Source of the DNA: Symsagittifera roscoffensis
Lineage: Eukaryota; Xenacoelomorpha; Acoela; Convolutidae
Assembly: GCF_963678635.1 (NCBI RefSeq)
Contig: NC_087068.1
Span: 41,129,649-41,193,648, forward strand
Reading direction: 5' to 3'
DNA length: 64,000 bases
The notes under the pieces were generated by a model that was not told the DNA's origin, made no database searches, and saw only the letters and a program-made list of their open reading frames with translations. Of the stretch, positions 12,801-26,075 are shown piece by piece (the first letter of the stretch is position 1; each line of letters begins with the position of its first letter). A program made the translations under genes and the position numbers.

Positions 12801-13311
12801 CGTAAGAAAAAAGTTACAATTTTTTGATACAGTTAAATGTGAAAACAAAAATTTATTTTTCATGAAGAATGTCCACATGCAGTTTATCTATGGAATTCTT
12901 GTCACACAATTTGTTTTTTATGTAAGAAAATCTTAAGCTGTTGTGTTAAACTTATAAAACTAAGCACAAAAACTTAAAGTAAACTTTTATACAACAAAAA
13001 ATGTTAGTCACGCAATTTCACACTGCGAAAAAGTGCTAGTCGTACAGTTCTCAAACAAGTTTCTGGACGTATGAAATGCTAGCTTCACAAACTGGAACTT
13101 GTTTGTCTAGTGGTTTTTGCCAAGCCAGGAATTGTTTAGTTGCATCAAGTTATTAGTGGATAAAACTAACTGTCAGTAGAGATTTAATTAAATTTGTTAC
13201 AACAAAAATTAGCATAAAATTTTAACCAAAGAGTTCAAAGTGAGTCAAATTTTTCTGAAAAGTACGAACCAACCAGAAAAACTATTTTCGGAAAAAAAAG
13301 TTAGCTCGATA
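9870..13311. other. no gene seen; contains one dispersed repeat
   Basis: Open frames are short, low in complexity and lack splice-site or motif support on both strands. Positions 10860-11460 are a dispersed repeat described separately. Nothing resembling an upstream GalT exon was found. Confidence 0.45.
10860..11460 (+). repeat. dispersed repeat family C, copy 1
   Basis: Diverged but collinear with 50140-50740 in an Argonaute intron. Shared ordered words include 'tgttccgaccata' against 'tgtcccgaccata', 'atattcgacagtca', 'cgacactg', 'gttcgaatc', 'actctccgatgattatt' in close form, and a 3' A-rich stretch ending 'aagttcctc' or 'gggttcctcc'. Same orientation in both places. No coding capacity is evident. 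Confidence 0.6.
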
Positions 13312-16300
13312 GAAAAAACATCAAAAAGACTAATAAGGCTGCAGTGTTGATACATATGCTGCAATGAAACAGGATTAAAGGAATAGCGGAAAAAAATATG
13401 AAAAAAAACAGGCAGGGATCCATTATGAAAAAATTACTGTAAGATTAGGCTGTTTTAATCATTAGTATGAGTGCATTTGACTGCAATCCGCTATTATTTT
13501 GAAGCATCAGAGAGCATGTGAGTCGAAATTTAACCATAGTGTTTGACGTTACATATAGCTTATGCATAGTTTTGCATAGTTTTTGACGTTGAATGTAGAA
13601 CTTGCAAGAATCTCGATTGTTTCTAAATGCAACTTGGATTACAATTTCTTGCAAGGCTTCTTAGCAATATTTAGACTCTTCTGACGCCCAGATTGGCAAA
13701 AAAATGACAGACATTTACTTTTCATCTAATTTCCCATACTTTGCAATTCGACTCCAAAACGTGCATAAAAATCTTGCGAGATAGATGCAAATTTATCAAG
13801 AATCTTGAAAAAAAGGAAGATTCATGTATTCCTTCGAAAAATTTAAGGACAAGACTGTTACAAAAATTGCTTTGCAAAACCCTAAGAATAACGTGGGAAG
13901 CTAGATAAAAAGTCTTTTGGAAAAGACAACAAAAAGCATTAGTTGAAATCAATTGTCGACTTTATGTTCCCACTCAAATCAGTTTGAAAATAGATTTTCA
14001 TATTCTCCGTCAATTTAAAGTCTCAAAAAACCCTGCACTTAGTTCCATGCAAATTCTGAACAAAGTCCTCAATAAAGTTGAGTGTTCGGGCTGAAGTTAT
14101 GTACATGATCGTCGAAAAATCACAAGATTAAAAAAATGGCCAATTGAATGCTCAAAGAGTCAAAAACAAACATAATGAAGCTCAAAATTTACATAATTTT
14201 GTTTTTATCATTTCACTTATTCATTTCGAGTATTTAAAACAATCGAAGAATTTGAGTCATTTTGAAAAAGTTTCTCAAAAAAAGACAGCAAGAAGACAGA
14301 GCTAAGCTTTTTGAATGCTGCTCAAAATATTCAACAATTTTACCCTACATCGTCAATTAAATTCCCGCAAGAGTGTTGACTACAGATGTCATTTTTTGAT
14401 AGCCTTATAGCTTTTCTCTCAAAAAGTTTAGCAGGTTGACAAAAACATTTCATTAAACATAATTTTATGTATTCACTCCTATGTTTTGTTGTCTGAAGAT
14501 CACTATGGTCACTGGATTCTATAAGACCTATCAAACATAAGAAACAGGATTTAATCATTTTCAAAACGTGTCGAAACAAATAATATTGTAAATCGTTACC
14601 CTTCTGAGTTGTTTTTGCTGAGTTTTAACTTGATTAAGAGTGCAAATAATATTAGTCGCGTGATTAACAAAGCAAAACTACTTACAAGTCACTGCATGTG
14701 GTTCACAACATCTTATTATAAAATGAAAAAATTTATTAAATATTGCTCGATCAAATTTCAGCTTAACTGACTATAAGAATTCTCATCACATAAAGATTAA
14801 TATTATCTTATGATCAGATCAACTTAAATTTATTATAATGCTTCGCCTTCAGATGAGAAATGTTCGGAAACTTGTTGGAATAAAAAGTATTTTTTATACC
14901 TTAGCTTTTATTTTTTGTACCGAAGCTTTTATTTTGTGGACTATTTTTGGGAACCGTGAACTTCGAATCGATGGCGAAATTAGAAAAGAGGAGTTGTTCG
15001 AAACCAACATCTGATTGGTCAATTATCCAGCCAATCACATTCCGACGCCTTTATTTGCATACGAGAACGAAGATCTATGTCGGAGTAACCTCGAAGACCT
15101 TGTGCTGATTTTGATTCCGAGCAGAGTTCTCGCATTCGACAAGCGAGTCGTCGTTCGCCATACCTGGACAGATGTGTTGACGTATTCAAGAAGGGCAGTT
15201 TGGAACTACAAATTAGTTTCCATGGTAAGCCTAAATAGCTTTTATTCTAAATAGCTGTCAAGCCTAAATAGCTATAACTCATTTCGGTTTTGAAGAGCAC
15301 TCAAATAACGATGAAAAAAATGTTCAGTAATTTTTTACTGCTTTTCGGACTTAGCGCAGACGTCACGACTCAAGTCTCCACTTAGCTTGACGCAAAAACA
15401 TGGTGTGACTGCAAAGTTTTGGTCGCGCAATCGACTTTCCGTGACCATATTTGGTCACGAGTTAAGTCACACACCTCGACCCGGGGATCGACAAAACAAT
15501 TCTAACTCAAATAAAACAATTATGCTTATATTTTAAGCATAGATTTTTATGAAAATCTAGCCGAAATAACGTTTTATTTCGACAGACTTATAGTTTTTGC
15601 TTAGATTTACTAGTTGCGTTATACTTTCAAAATAAAAAATATTGTGTGAAAAATGAAAATTTCAAAATAAACAATTGAGTGTCATTTTTCAGGTGTCGCT
15701 GCCAGCCAACAAATACGAGCAGCAAATAATCCAAACTGAGAATGAACTCTGGGGCGACATTGTGGTTCTGAACTTGCGAGACAGCTACTACAAACTCACA
15801 ATTCAGATGTTGATGTCGTTCGAGTGGGTACACAGACACTGTTCTAATTCAAAGATGGTCTATAAGGCTGATGATGACACTTACATCAATTTGGCTATGC
15901 TGGAAGAGATCATCAGCAATCGGTTCAAAGGCAATGTTGGAATCAGAAGGGTACGTCTGGAAATTTTTACAAGCATTTTTTTGGCTAAACCACATGTTTC
16001 TTTACAAAGAGCTTTGAGTACAACTTTGTACTCAAAAATGAAACCATTTGTTTCAAATTTTTACAATAGCACTAACCTCTGCTCAAAAACTTCTGAACAA
16101 AATAGTCGCGAAAAATAATAACTTTCTGTGAACTGCAGCGGAGCCGTAAAAGTTTGTTACATCTGTTTAACGATAATCATTTCTGTAATTTATCTCAACT
16201 CGGCATAAATATTTTGTTCTTTTGAAAATAAATTGTAATCTAATTAGATATAGGTTCCAAAGTTTCAGCTGCCCTTGAAGTTCTCTCATTTTTTGTGGTA

Positions 16301-18188
16301 AAAAATAGTTTAGCTATTGAATACAAATTTCGATTTTCACCTAGCGAAATGTTTTCATACCATCTGAAAAATATTGATACTCAAAGATATTGGTAGTCAA
16401 TGATAAAAATTGAAAAGATAATTTGGCTCTTTTTCTTCCCCAATCATGTTTGAGGCTACTTTGTCTAATATAGTTCAAAACAAAATAAAAAGCGTGCATT
16501 TTATTTTATTTCGTGCTATGAAACATAAGCGAAGGATTGAAATATTTCAAATTGAAGTAGGTCAAGCAAATTGACCTAACTATGGGATACAAGACTTAAA
16601 ACATATCTCCTTGTAATTCAAATTTTGTTAGAAACCAAAATGGACCAAGTTAACATCCTCTCCCCCAAAGCCGTTTGGGGGATGTTAACTTGGTTCTAAG
16701 TTGGCAATTTTCAGCCAATCAGAATCGAGCATTTTACATGCAGCGCTGAGCAAATTTAATGCGAATTAAATGCTGGGGTGAAAGAACTTAACTTGGTCTA
16801 TCTGGGGGGAGGGGGGGGGGGTTTGTACTATGGGCGTACTTGTGGTAAATGTTTTATACCACTTGAGTAAAATTGACGCCCTGAGCTCAATTTCAGTTTG
16901 ACATTTCACCTGTGATTATTTTTAATAAAAATTTGGAGTTTCAAAAATTGTCGATTCGACTAATTTGGGACAATAAAAACGCGATATACTGCGTTTGTGA
17001 AGACCCTGAGCGTCAGTTTAACCAACCGCACTATAGTTTCATGGATAAGCATCTTTTATATTGAAACATTTTGGCAAAAACTTAACCCATATAATCGATT
17101 TTTCTGACCCAATTAACCAAAAAATGGATTCTTAGATGATTTATAATTGATTATTTTCAACATTTCAAATTCAATTTTAATCCAATCAAATCGATTATAA
17201 TAAACTTCTGGTTTCAGTTCGGTTGTTTTTTGTTCATAAAATCCTTGAAAATGGAACCCTTACGAACAAGTTCATCCCTGTATACAACCCTGGCCCCCAA
17301 TGGTTAACATCCGCCCGTTACTTGAGCGCGTCCACTCTTTCAAACCCCCAAACTTTAATTTCAGCTTACGGATGAGCCGATTTTCGTTGGTGGATACTGC
17401 ACTGAAGGAAACCCGGTTAGTTCTTTAGTTAGTTTGAAACTTTTAGACCAGCAATTTTTTAAGAACAACCGATACCCTGATTTTTCTTCTTTATCTTTTT
17501 TAAAAACCCAGTAAGTCACAATTTACTATTAAATTCTAATGGAAATGAATCACAGAAGAAACGTAGAAGTCAAGTAACTCACCAATCCACAATTGTTTTC
17601 AATTTATGGGGAGTTGGGTTTTTTGCGGACGTTTATTATACCTGAGAGATTTTTGTCACAGGCATACAGACAAGCGCACAAGTTTTTTTCTTTGATAATG
17701 TACAGACCATGATTTCAGGTGTTCCGAACAGTCGATGAATTCACACGAAGATGGGTTGTGACCCAAGAAGAATATCCCTCTCAATCTTACCCCCCTTGTT
17801 GCAGGGGGGCGTTCTATTTCATCTCGACTTCGCTAACCTCCAAAATAGCCCGAAATTGTCCTTACCATTGCACTTTACAAACGAATCGAAACGTGAAGTC
17901 TCAAAACTGTTTTTGGAAATTCGAAGATGTGTTCTTGGGATCCTGCCTGTCATCTATTAGCCCTAAGCCGGCTTCAGTTAATGTCCAGAATGTGTTTTGG
18001 TTGTCAGATGAAACAGAAAAACCGGCTAGTTTATACGAGAGCACAGCTGTTATTCACCCATTAAAAAGTGTATCGGACATTTTGACTCATCACGCAAAGT
18101 ATCAATCAATCTCTAGAAAACGCTTAAAAGAAAAAATAGACAGACATATGAAAAATTTAGTCAGCAAAATCTCGTTGAAAAAATCGTT
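13312..18188 (+). repeat. GalT-II tandem unit 1 (4877 bp)
   Basis: The unit starts at 'gaaaaaacatcaaaaagac', which recurs at 18189 and 21194. Landmarks between units 1 and 2 are offset by exactly 4877 bases (for example 14838 and 19715). Sequence identity is very high, with only scattered single-base differences, so the array is recent. The unit has about 1.5 kb of upstream DNA and a complete four-exon gene body. Confidence 0.93.
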
Positions 18189-18210
18189 GAAAAAACATCA
18201 AAAAGACTAA
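14838..18210 (+). pseudogene. GalT-II copy A: GT31 glycosyltransferase with nonsense codon
   Basis: The exons are 14838-15224, 15693-15950, 17365-17415 and 17719-18210, all joined in phase 0 at GT-AG boundaries. The layout matches copy C. Codon 59 is TGA (15012-15014) where copy C has TCA (Ser), which would stop translation just after the membrane anchor and stem. The rest of the frame stays open and keeps VVVRHTW, ADDDTY and EDVFLG. The last codons (KKSLKKHQKD in place of KLG) come from the tandem junction with unit 2. No in-frame Met soon after the stop would rescue an anchored protein. Probably non-functional and recently inactivated. Confidence 0.85.
16640..16815. repeat. hairpin-bearing dispersed repeat, copy in GalT-II copy A intron
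   Basis: The perfect 14-bp inverted repeat CCAAGTTAACATCC / GGATGTTAACTTGG encloses a second stem (cccccaaa / tttggggg). The following words 'ttcagccaatcagaatcgagcatttta' recur at 24530-24705 (same intron, unit 3) and, diverged, at 55553-55680. A G tract ends the block at about 16803-16821; its length differs between units. This is MITE-like and not coding. Confidence 0.65.
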
Positions 18211-21193
18211 TAAGGCTGCAGTGTTGATACATATGCTGCAATGAAACAGGATTAAAGGAATAGCGGAAAAAAATATGAAAAAAAACAGGCAGGGATCCAT
18301 TATGAAAAAATTACTGTAAGATTAGGCTGTTTTAATCATTAATATGAGTGCATTTGACTGCAATCCGCTATTATTTTGAAGCATCAGAGAGCATGTGAGT
18401 CGAAATTTAACCATAGTGTTTGACGTTGCTTATAGCTTATGCATAGTTTTGCATAGTTTTTGACGTTGAATGTAGAACTTGCAAGAATCTCGATTGTTTC
18501 TAAATGCAACTTGGATTAGAATTTCTTGCAAGGCTTCTTAGCAAGATTTAGACTCTTCTGACGCCCAGATTGGCAAAAAAATGACAGACATTTACTTTTC
18601 ATCTAATTTCCCATACTTTGCAATTCGACTCCAAAACGTGCATAAAAATCTTGCGAGATAGATGCAAATTTATCAAGAATCTTGAAAAAAAGGAAGATTC
18701 ATGTATTCCTTCGAAAAATTTAAGGACAAGACTGTTACAAAAATTGCTTTGCAAAACCCTAAGAATAACGTGGGAAGCTAGATAAAAAGTCTTTTGGAAA
18801 AGACAACAAAAAGCATTAGTTGAAATCAATTGTCGACTTTATGTTCCCACTCAAATCAGTTTGAAAATAGATTTTCATATTCTCCGTCAATTTAAAGTCT
18901 CAAAAAACCCTGCACTTAGTTCCATGCAAATTCTGAACAAAGTCCTCAATAAAGTTGAGTGTTCGGGCTGAAGTTATGTACATGATCGTCGAAAAATCAC
19001 AAGATTAAAAAAATGGCCAATTGAATGCTCAAAGAGTTAAAAACAAACATAATGAAGCTCAAAATTTACATAATTTTGTTTTTATCATTTCACTTATTCA
19101 TTTCGAGTACTTAAAACAATCGAAGAATTTGAGTCATTTTGAAAAAGTTTCTCAAAAAAAGACAGCAAGAAGACAGAGCTAAGCTTTTTGAATGCTGCTC
19201 AAAATATTCAACAATTTTACCCTACATCGTCAATTAAATTCCCGCAAGAGTGTTGACTACAGATGTCAATTTTTGATAGCCTTATAGCTTTTCTCTCAAA
19301 AAGTTTAGCAGGTTGACAAAAACATTTCATTAAACATAATTTTATGTATTCACTCCTATGTTTTGTTGTCTGAAGATCACTATGGTCACTGGATTCTATA
19401 AGACCTATCAAACATAAGAAACAGGATTTAATCATTTTCAAAACGTGTCGAAACAAATAATATTGTAAATCGTTACCCTTCTGAGTTGTTTTTGCTGAGT
19501 TTTAACTTGATTAAGAGTGCAAATAATATTAGTCGCGTGATTAACAAAGCAAAACTACTTACAAGTCACTGCATGTGGTTCACAACATCTTATTATAAAA
19601 TGAAAAAATTTATTAAATATTGCTCGATCAAATTTCAGCTTAACTGACTATAAGAATTCTCATCACATAAAGATTAATATTATCTTATGATCAGATCAAC
19701 TTAAATTTATTATAATGCTTCGCCTTCAGATGAGAAATGTTCGGAAACTTGTTGGAATAAAAAGTATTTTTTATACCTTAGCTTTTATTTTTTGTACCGA
19801 AGCTTTTATTTTGTGGACTATTTTTGGGAACCGTGAACTTCGAATCGATGGCGAAATTAGAAAAGAGGAGTTGTTCGAAACCAACATCTGATTGGTCAAT
19901 TATCCAGCCAATCACATTCCGACGCCTTTATTTGCATACGAGAACGAAGATCTATGTCGGAGTAACCTCGAAGACCTTGTGCTGATTTTGATTCCGAGCA
20001 GAGTTCTCGCATTCGACAAGCGAGTCGTCGTTCGCCATACCTGGACAGATGTGTTGACGTATTCAAGAAGGGCAGTTTGGAACTACAAATTAGTTTCCAT
20101 GGTAAGCCTAAATAGCTTTTATTCTAAATAGCTGTCAAGCCTAAATAGCTATAACTCATTTCGGTTTTGAAGAGCACTCAAATAACGATGAAAAAAATGT
20201 TCAGTAATTTTTTACTGCTTTTCGGACTTAGCGCAGACGTCACGACTCAAGTCTCCACTTAGCTTGACGCAAAAACATGGTGTGACTGCAAAGTTTTGGT
20301 CGCGCAATCGACTTTCCGTGACCATATTTGGTCACGAGTTAAGTCACACACCTCGACCTGGGGATCGACAAAACAATTCTAACTCAAATAAAACAATTAT
20401 GCTTATATTTTAAGCATAGATTTTTATGAAAATCTAGCCGAAATAATGTTTTATTTCGACAGACTTATAGTTTTTGCTTAGATTTACTAGTTGCGTTATA
20501 CTTTCAAAATAAAAAATATTGTGTGAAAAATGAAAATTTCAAAATAAACAATTGAGTGTCATTTTTCAGGTGTCGCTGCCAGCCAACAAATACGAGCAGC
20601 AAATAATCCAAACTGAGAATGAACTCTGGGGCGACATTGTGGTTCTGAACTTGCGAGACAGCTACTACAAACTCACAATTCAGATGTTGATGTCGTTCGA
20701 GTGGGTACACAGACACTGTTCTAATTCAAAGATGGTCTATAAGGCTGATGATGACACTTACATCAATTTGGCTATGCTGGAAGAGATCATCAGCAATCGG
20801 TTCAAAGGCAATGTTGGAATCAGAAGGGTACGTCTGGAAATTTTTACAAGCATTTTTTTGGCTAAACCACATGTTTCTTTACAAAGAGCTTTGAGTACAA
20901 CTTTGTACTCAAAAATGAAACCATTTGTTTCAAATTTTTACAATAGCACTAACCTCTGCTCAAAAACTTCTGAACAAAATAGTCGCGAAAAATAATAACT
21001 TTCTGTGAACTGCAGCGGAGCCGTAAAAGTTTGTTACATCTGTTTAACGATAATCATTTCTGTAATTTATCTCAAATCGGACATTTTGACTCATCACGCA
21101 AAGTATCAATCAATCTCTAGAAAACGCTTAAAAGAAAAAATAGACAGACATATGAAAAATTTAGTCAGCAATATCTCGTTGAAAAAATCGTTG
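18189..21193 (+). repeat. GalT-II tandem unit 2 (3005 bp, internally deleted)
   Basis: Same as unit 1 up to the second intron. The sequence then jumps from 'tttatctcaa' (21066-21075) straight to 'tcggacattttgac', which in unit 1 lies about 1.87 kb further on, inside exon 4. No long homology is visible at the junction, suggesting end-joining. Confidence 0.92.
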
Positions 21194-21214
21194 AAAAAAC
21201 ATCAAAAAGACTAA
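19715..21214 (+). pseudogene. GalT-II copy B: GT31 glycosyltransferase, nonsense codon plus deletion
   Basis: Exon 1 is 19715-20101, exon 2 is 20570-20827 and an exon 4 remnant is about 21076-21214. The TGA at codon 59 (19889-19891) is identical to copy A. The 1872-bp deletion removes most of intron 2, all of exon 3 and the first part of exon 4, including the EDV motif and the Cys-rich segment. The donor side of exon 2 still carries ADDDTY. This copy cannot make a complete enzyme. Confidence 0.9.
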
Positions 21215-24200
21215 TAAGGCTGCAGTGTTGATACATATGCTGCAATGAAACAGAATTAAAGGAATAGCGGAAAAAAATATGAAAAAAAAACAGGCAGGGA
21301 TCCATAATGAAAAAATTACTGTAAGATTAGGCTGTTTTAATCATTAATATGAGTGCATTTGACTGCAATCCGCTATTATTTTGAAGCATCAGAGAGCATG
21401 TGAGTCGAAATTTAACCATAGTGTTTGACGTTGCATATAGCTTATGCATAGTTTTGCATAGTTTTTGACGTTGAATGTAGAACTTGCAAGAATCTCGATT
21501 GTTTCTAAATGCAACTTGGATTACAATTTCTTGCAAGGCTTCTTAGCAAGATTTAGACTCTTCTGACGCCCAGATTGGCAAAAAAATGACAGACATTTAC
21601 TTTTCATCTAATTTCCCATACTTTGCAATTCGACTCCAAAACGTGCATAAAAATCTTGCGAGATAGATGCAAATTTATCAAGAATCTTGAAAAAAAGGAA
21701 GATTCATGTATTCCTTCGAAAAATTTAAGGACAAGACTGTTACAAAAATTGCTTTGCAAAACCCTAAGAATAACGTGGGAAGCTAGATAAAAAGTCTTTT
21801 GGAAAAGACAACAAAAAGCATTAGTTGAAATCAATTGTCGACTTTATGTTCCCACTCAAATCAGTTTGAAAATAGATTTTCATATTCTCCGTCAATTTAA
21901 AGTCTCAAAAAACCCTGCACTTAGTTCCATGCAAATTCTGAACAAAGTCCTCAATAAAGTTGAGTGTTCGGGCTGAAGTTATGTACATGATCGTCGAAAA
22001 ATCACAAGATTAAAAAAATGGCCAATTGAATGCTCAAAGAGTCAAAAACAAACATAATGAAGCTCAAAATTTACATAATTTTGTTTTTATCATTTCACTT
22101 ATTCATTTCGAGTACTTAAAACAATCGAAGAATTTGAGTCATTTTGAAAAAGTTTCTCAAAAAAAGACAGCAAGAAGACAGAGCTAAGCTTTTTGAATGC
22201 TGCTCAAAATATTCAACAATTTTACCCTACATCGTCAATTAAATTCCCGCAAGAGTGTTGACTACAGATGTCAATTTTTGATAGCCTTATAGCTTTTCTC
22301 TCAAAAAGTTTAGCAGGTTGACAAAAACATTTCATTAAACATAATTTTATGTATTCACTCCTATGTTTTGTTGTCTGAAGATCACTATGGTCACTGGATT
22401 CTATAAGACCTATCAAACATAAGAAACAGGATTTAATCATTTTCAAAACGTGTCGAAACAAATAATATTGTAAATCGTTACCCTTCTGAGTTGTTTTTGC
22501 TGAGTTTTAACTTGATTAAGAGTGCAAATAATATTAGTCGCGTGATTAACAAAGCAAAACTACTTACAAGTCACTGCATGTGGTTCACAACATCTTATTA
22601 TAAAATGAAAAAATTTATTAAATATTGCTCGATCAAATTTCAGCTTAACTGACTATAAGAATTCTCATCACATAAAGATTAATATTATCTTATGATCAGA
22701 TCAACTTAAATTTATTATAATGCTTCGCCTTCAGATGAGAAATGTTCGGAAACTTGTTGGAATAAAAAGTATTTTTTATACCTTAGCTTTTATTTTTTGT
22801 ACCGAAGCTTTTATTTTGTGGACTATTTTTGGGAACCGTGAACTTCGAATCGATGGCGAAATTAGAAAAGAGGAGTTGTTCGAAACCAACATCTCATTGG
22901 TCAATTATCCAGCCAATCACATTCCGACGCCTTTATTTGCATACGAGAACGAAGATCTATGTCGGAGTAACCTCGAAGACCTTGTGCTGATTTTGATTCC
23001 GAGCAGAGTTCTCGCATTCGACAAGCGAGTCGTCGTTCGCCATACCTGGACAGATGTGTTGACTTATTCAAGAAGGGCAGTTTGGAACTACAAATTAGTT
23101 TTCATGGTAAGCCTAAATAGCTTTTATTCTAAATAGTTGTCAAGCCTAAATAGCTATAACTCATTTCGGTTTTGAAGAGCACTCAAATAACGATGAAAAA
23201 AATGTTCAGTAATTTTTTACTGCTTTTCGGACTTAGCGCAGACGTCACGACTCAAGTCTCCACTTAGCTTGACGCAAAAACATGGTGTGACTGCAAAGTT
23301 TTGGTCGCGCAATCGACTTTCCGTGACCATATTTGGTCACGAGTTAAGTCACACACCTCGACCCGGGGATCGACAAAACAATTCTAACTCAAATAAAACA
23401 ATTATGCTTATATTTTAAGCATAGATTTTTATGAAAATCTAGCCGAAATAACGTTTTATTTCGACAGACTTATAGTTTTTGCTTAGATTTACTAGTTGCG
23501 TTATACTTTCAAAATAAAAAATATTGTGTGAAAAATGAAAATTTCAAAATAAACAATTGAGTGTCATTTTTCAGGTGTCGCTGCCAGCCAACAAATACGA
23601 GCAGCAAATAATCCAAACTGAGAATGAACTCTGGGGCGACATTGTGGTTCTGAACTTGCGAGACAGCTACTACAAACTCACAATTCAGATGTTGATGTCG
23701 TTCGAGTGGGTACACAGACACTGTTCTAATTCAAAGATGGTCTATAAGGCTGATGATGACACTTACATCAATTTGGCTATGCTGGAAGAGATCATCAGCA
23801 ATCGGTTCAAAGGCAATGTTGGAATCAGAAGGGTACGTCTGGAAATTTTTACAAGCATTTTTTTGGCTAAACCACATGTTTCTTTACAAAGAGCTTTGAG
23901 TACAACTTTGTACTCAAAAATGAAACCATTTGTTTCAAATTTTTACAATAGCACTAACCTCTGCTCAAAAACTTCTGAACAAAATAGTCGCGAAAAATAA
24001 TAACTTTCTGTGAACTGCAGCGGAGCCGTAAAAGTTTGTTACATCTGTTTAACGATAATCATTTCTGTAATTTATCTCAACTCGGCATAAATATTTTGTT
24101 CTTTTGAAAATAAATTGTAATCTAATTAGATATAGGTTCCAAAGTTTCAGCTGCCCTTGAAGTTCTCTCATTTTTTGTGGTAAAAAATAGTTTAGCTATT

Positions 24201-26066
24201 GAATACAAATTTCGATTTTCACCTAGCGAAATGTTTTCATACCATCTGAAAAATATTGATACTCAAAGATATTGGTAGTCAATGATAAAAATTGAAAAGA
24301 TAATTTGGCTCTTTTTCTTCCCCAATCATGTTTGAGGCTACTTTGTCTAATATAGTTCAAAACAAAATAAAAAGCGTGCATTTTATTTTATTTCGTGCTA
24401 TGAAACATAAGCGAAGGTTTGAAATATTTCAAATTGAAGTAGGTCAAGCAAATTGACCTAACTATGGGATACAAGACTTAAAACATATCTCCTTGTAATT
24501 CAAATTTTGTTAGAAACCAAAATGGACCAAGTTAACATCCTCTCCCCCAAAGCCGTTTGGGGGATGTTAACTTGGTTCTAAGTTGGCAATTTTCAGCCAA
24601 TCAGAATCGAGCATTTTACATGCAGCGCTGAGCAAATTTAATGCGAATTAAATGCTGGGGTGAAAGAACTTAACTTGGTCTATCTGGGGGGAGGGGGGGG
24701 GGGGGGGTTTGTACTATGGGCGTACTTGTGGTAAATGTTTTATACCACTTGAGTAAAATTGACGCCCTGAGCTCAATTTCAGTTTGACATTTCACCTGTG
24801 ATTATTTTTAATAAAAATTTGGAGTTTCAAAAATTGTCGATTCGACTAATTTGGGACAATAAAAACGCGATATACTGCGTTTGTGAAGACCCTGAGCGTC
24901 AGTTTAACCAACCGCACTATAGTTTCATGGATAAGCATCTTTTATATTGAAACATTTTGGCAAAAACTTAACCCATATAATCGATTTTTCTGACCCAATT
25001 AACCAAAAAATGGATTCTTAGATGATTTATAATTGATTATTTTCAACATTTCAAATTCAATTTTAATCCAATCAAATCGATTATAATAAACTTCTGGTTT
25101 CAGTTCGGTTGTTTTTTGTTCATAAAATCCTTGAAAATGGAACCCTTACGAACAAGTTCATCCCTGTATACAACCCTGGTCCCCAATGGTTAACATCCGC
25201 CCCTTACTTGAGCGCGTCCACTCTTTCAAACCCCCAAACTTTAATTTCAGCTTACGGATGAGCCGATTTTCGTTGGTGGATACTGCACTGAAGGAAACCC
25301 GGTTAGTTCTTTAGTTAGTTTGAAACTTTTAGACCAGCAATTTTTTAAGAACAACCGATACCCTGATTTTTCTTCTTTATCTTTTTTAAAAACCCAGTAA
25401 GTCACAATTTACTATTAAATTCTAATGGAAATGAATCACAGAAGAAACGTAGAAGTCAAGTAACTCACCAATCCACAATTGTTTTCAATTTATGGGGAGT
25501 TGGGTTTTTTGCGGACGTTTATTATACCTGAGAGATTTTTGTCACAGGCATACAGACAAGCGCACAAGTTTTTTTCTTTGATAATGTACAGACCATGATT
25601 TCAGGTGTTCCGAACAGCCGATGAATTCACACGAAGATGGGTTGTGACCCAAGAAGAATATCCCTCTCAATCTTACCCCCCTTGTTGCAGGGGGGCGTTC
25701 TATTTCATCTCGACTTCGCTAACCTCCAAAATAGCCCGAAATTGTCCTTACCATTGCACTTTACAAACGAATCGAAACGTGAAGTCTCAAAACTGTTTTT
25801 GGAAATTCGAAGATGTGTTCTTGGGATCCTGCCTGTCATCTATTAGCCCTAAGCCGGCTTCAGTTAATGTCCAGAATGTGTTTTGGTTGTCAGATGAAAC
25901 AGAAAAACCGGCTAGTTTATACGAGAGCACAGCTGTTATTCACCCATTAAAAAGTGTATCGGACATTTTGACTCATCACGCAAAGTATCAATCAATCTCT
26001 AGAAAACGCTTAAAAGAAAAAATAGACAGACATATGAAAAATTTAGTCAGCAATATCTCGTTGAAA
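21194..26066 (+). repeat. GalT-II tandem unit 3 (about 4.87 kb)
   Basis: Full-length unit. Its right edge, after 'ctcgttgaaa' at about 26066, leads into unique DNA rather than another unit, so this end gives the original 3' boundary of the gene. It differs from unit 1 by scattered substitutions and a longer G tract near 24685-24707. Confidence 0.92.
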
Positions 26067-26075
26067 TTAGGCTAA
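22720..26075 (+). CDS. GalT-II copy C: intact beta-1,3-galactosyltransferase-like GT31 enzyme
   Basis: The exons are 22720-23106, 23575-23832, 25251-25301 and 25605-26075 (stop included). They give 129+86+17+156 = 388 residues with every intron in phase 0 and donors gtaagc, gtacgt and gttagt. Residues 1-20 are basic and cytosolic, about 17-42 form a hydrophobic anchor, and a stem follows. The catalytic domain has ILIPSR and VVVRHTW near residues 98-115, the metal- and sugar-nucleotide-binding ADDDTY in exon 2, GGYCTEGNP in exon 3, then WVVTQEEYP, YPPCC and EDVFLGSCL in exon 4, as in GT31 enzymes. The tail is Lys/Arg-rich. In this family the product sits in the Golgi membrane and adds a beta-1,3-linked Gal or GlcNAc; which of these cannot be told. 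YPPCC replaces the more usual YPPYC. The start ATG is the first in frame and precedes the anchor directly. The gene is the only complete copy of three. Confidence 0.88.
24525..24710. repeat. hairpin-bearing dispersed repeat, copy in GalT-II copy C intron
   Basis: Same element as at 16640-16815, carried along by the unit duplication. The G run following 'ctgggggga' is longer here than in unit 1, as expected for slippage. It marks unit 3 apart from unit 1. Confidence 0.65.

Noticed and set aside
15012-15014. TGA in GalT-II copies A and B as a recoded codon (for example selenocysteine)
   Set aside because: Copy C has an ordinary Ser codon here and copy B is otherwise wrecked; a plain nonsense mutation explains it.
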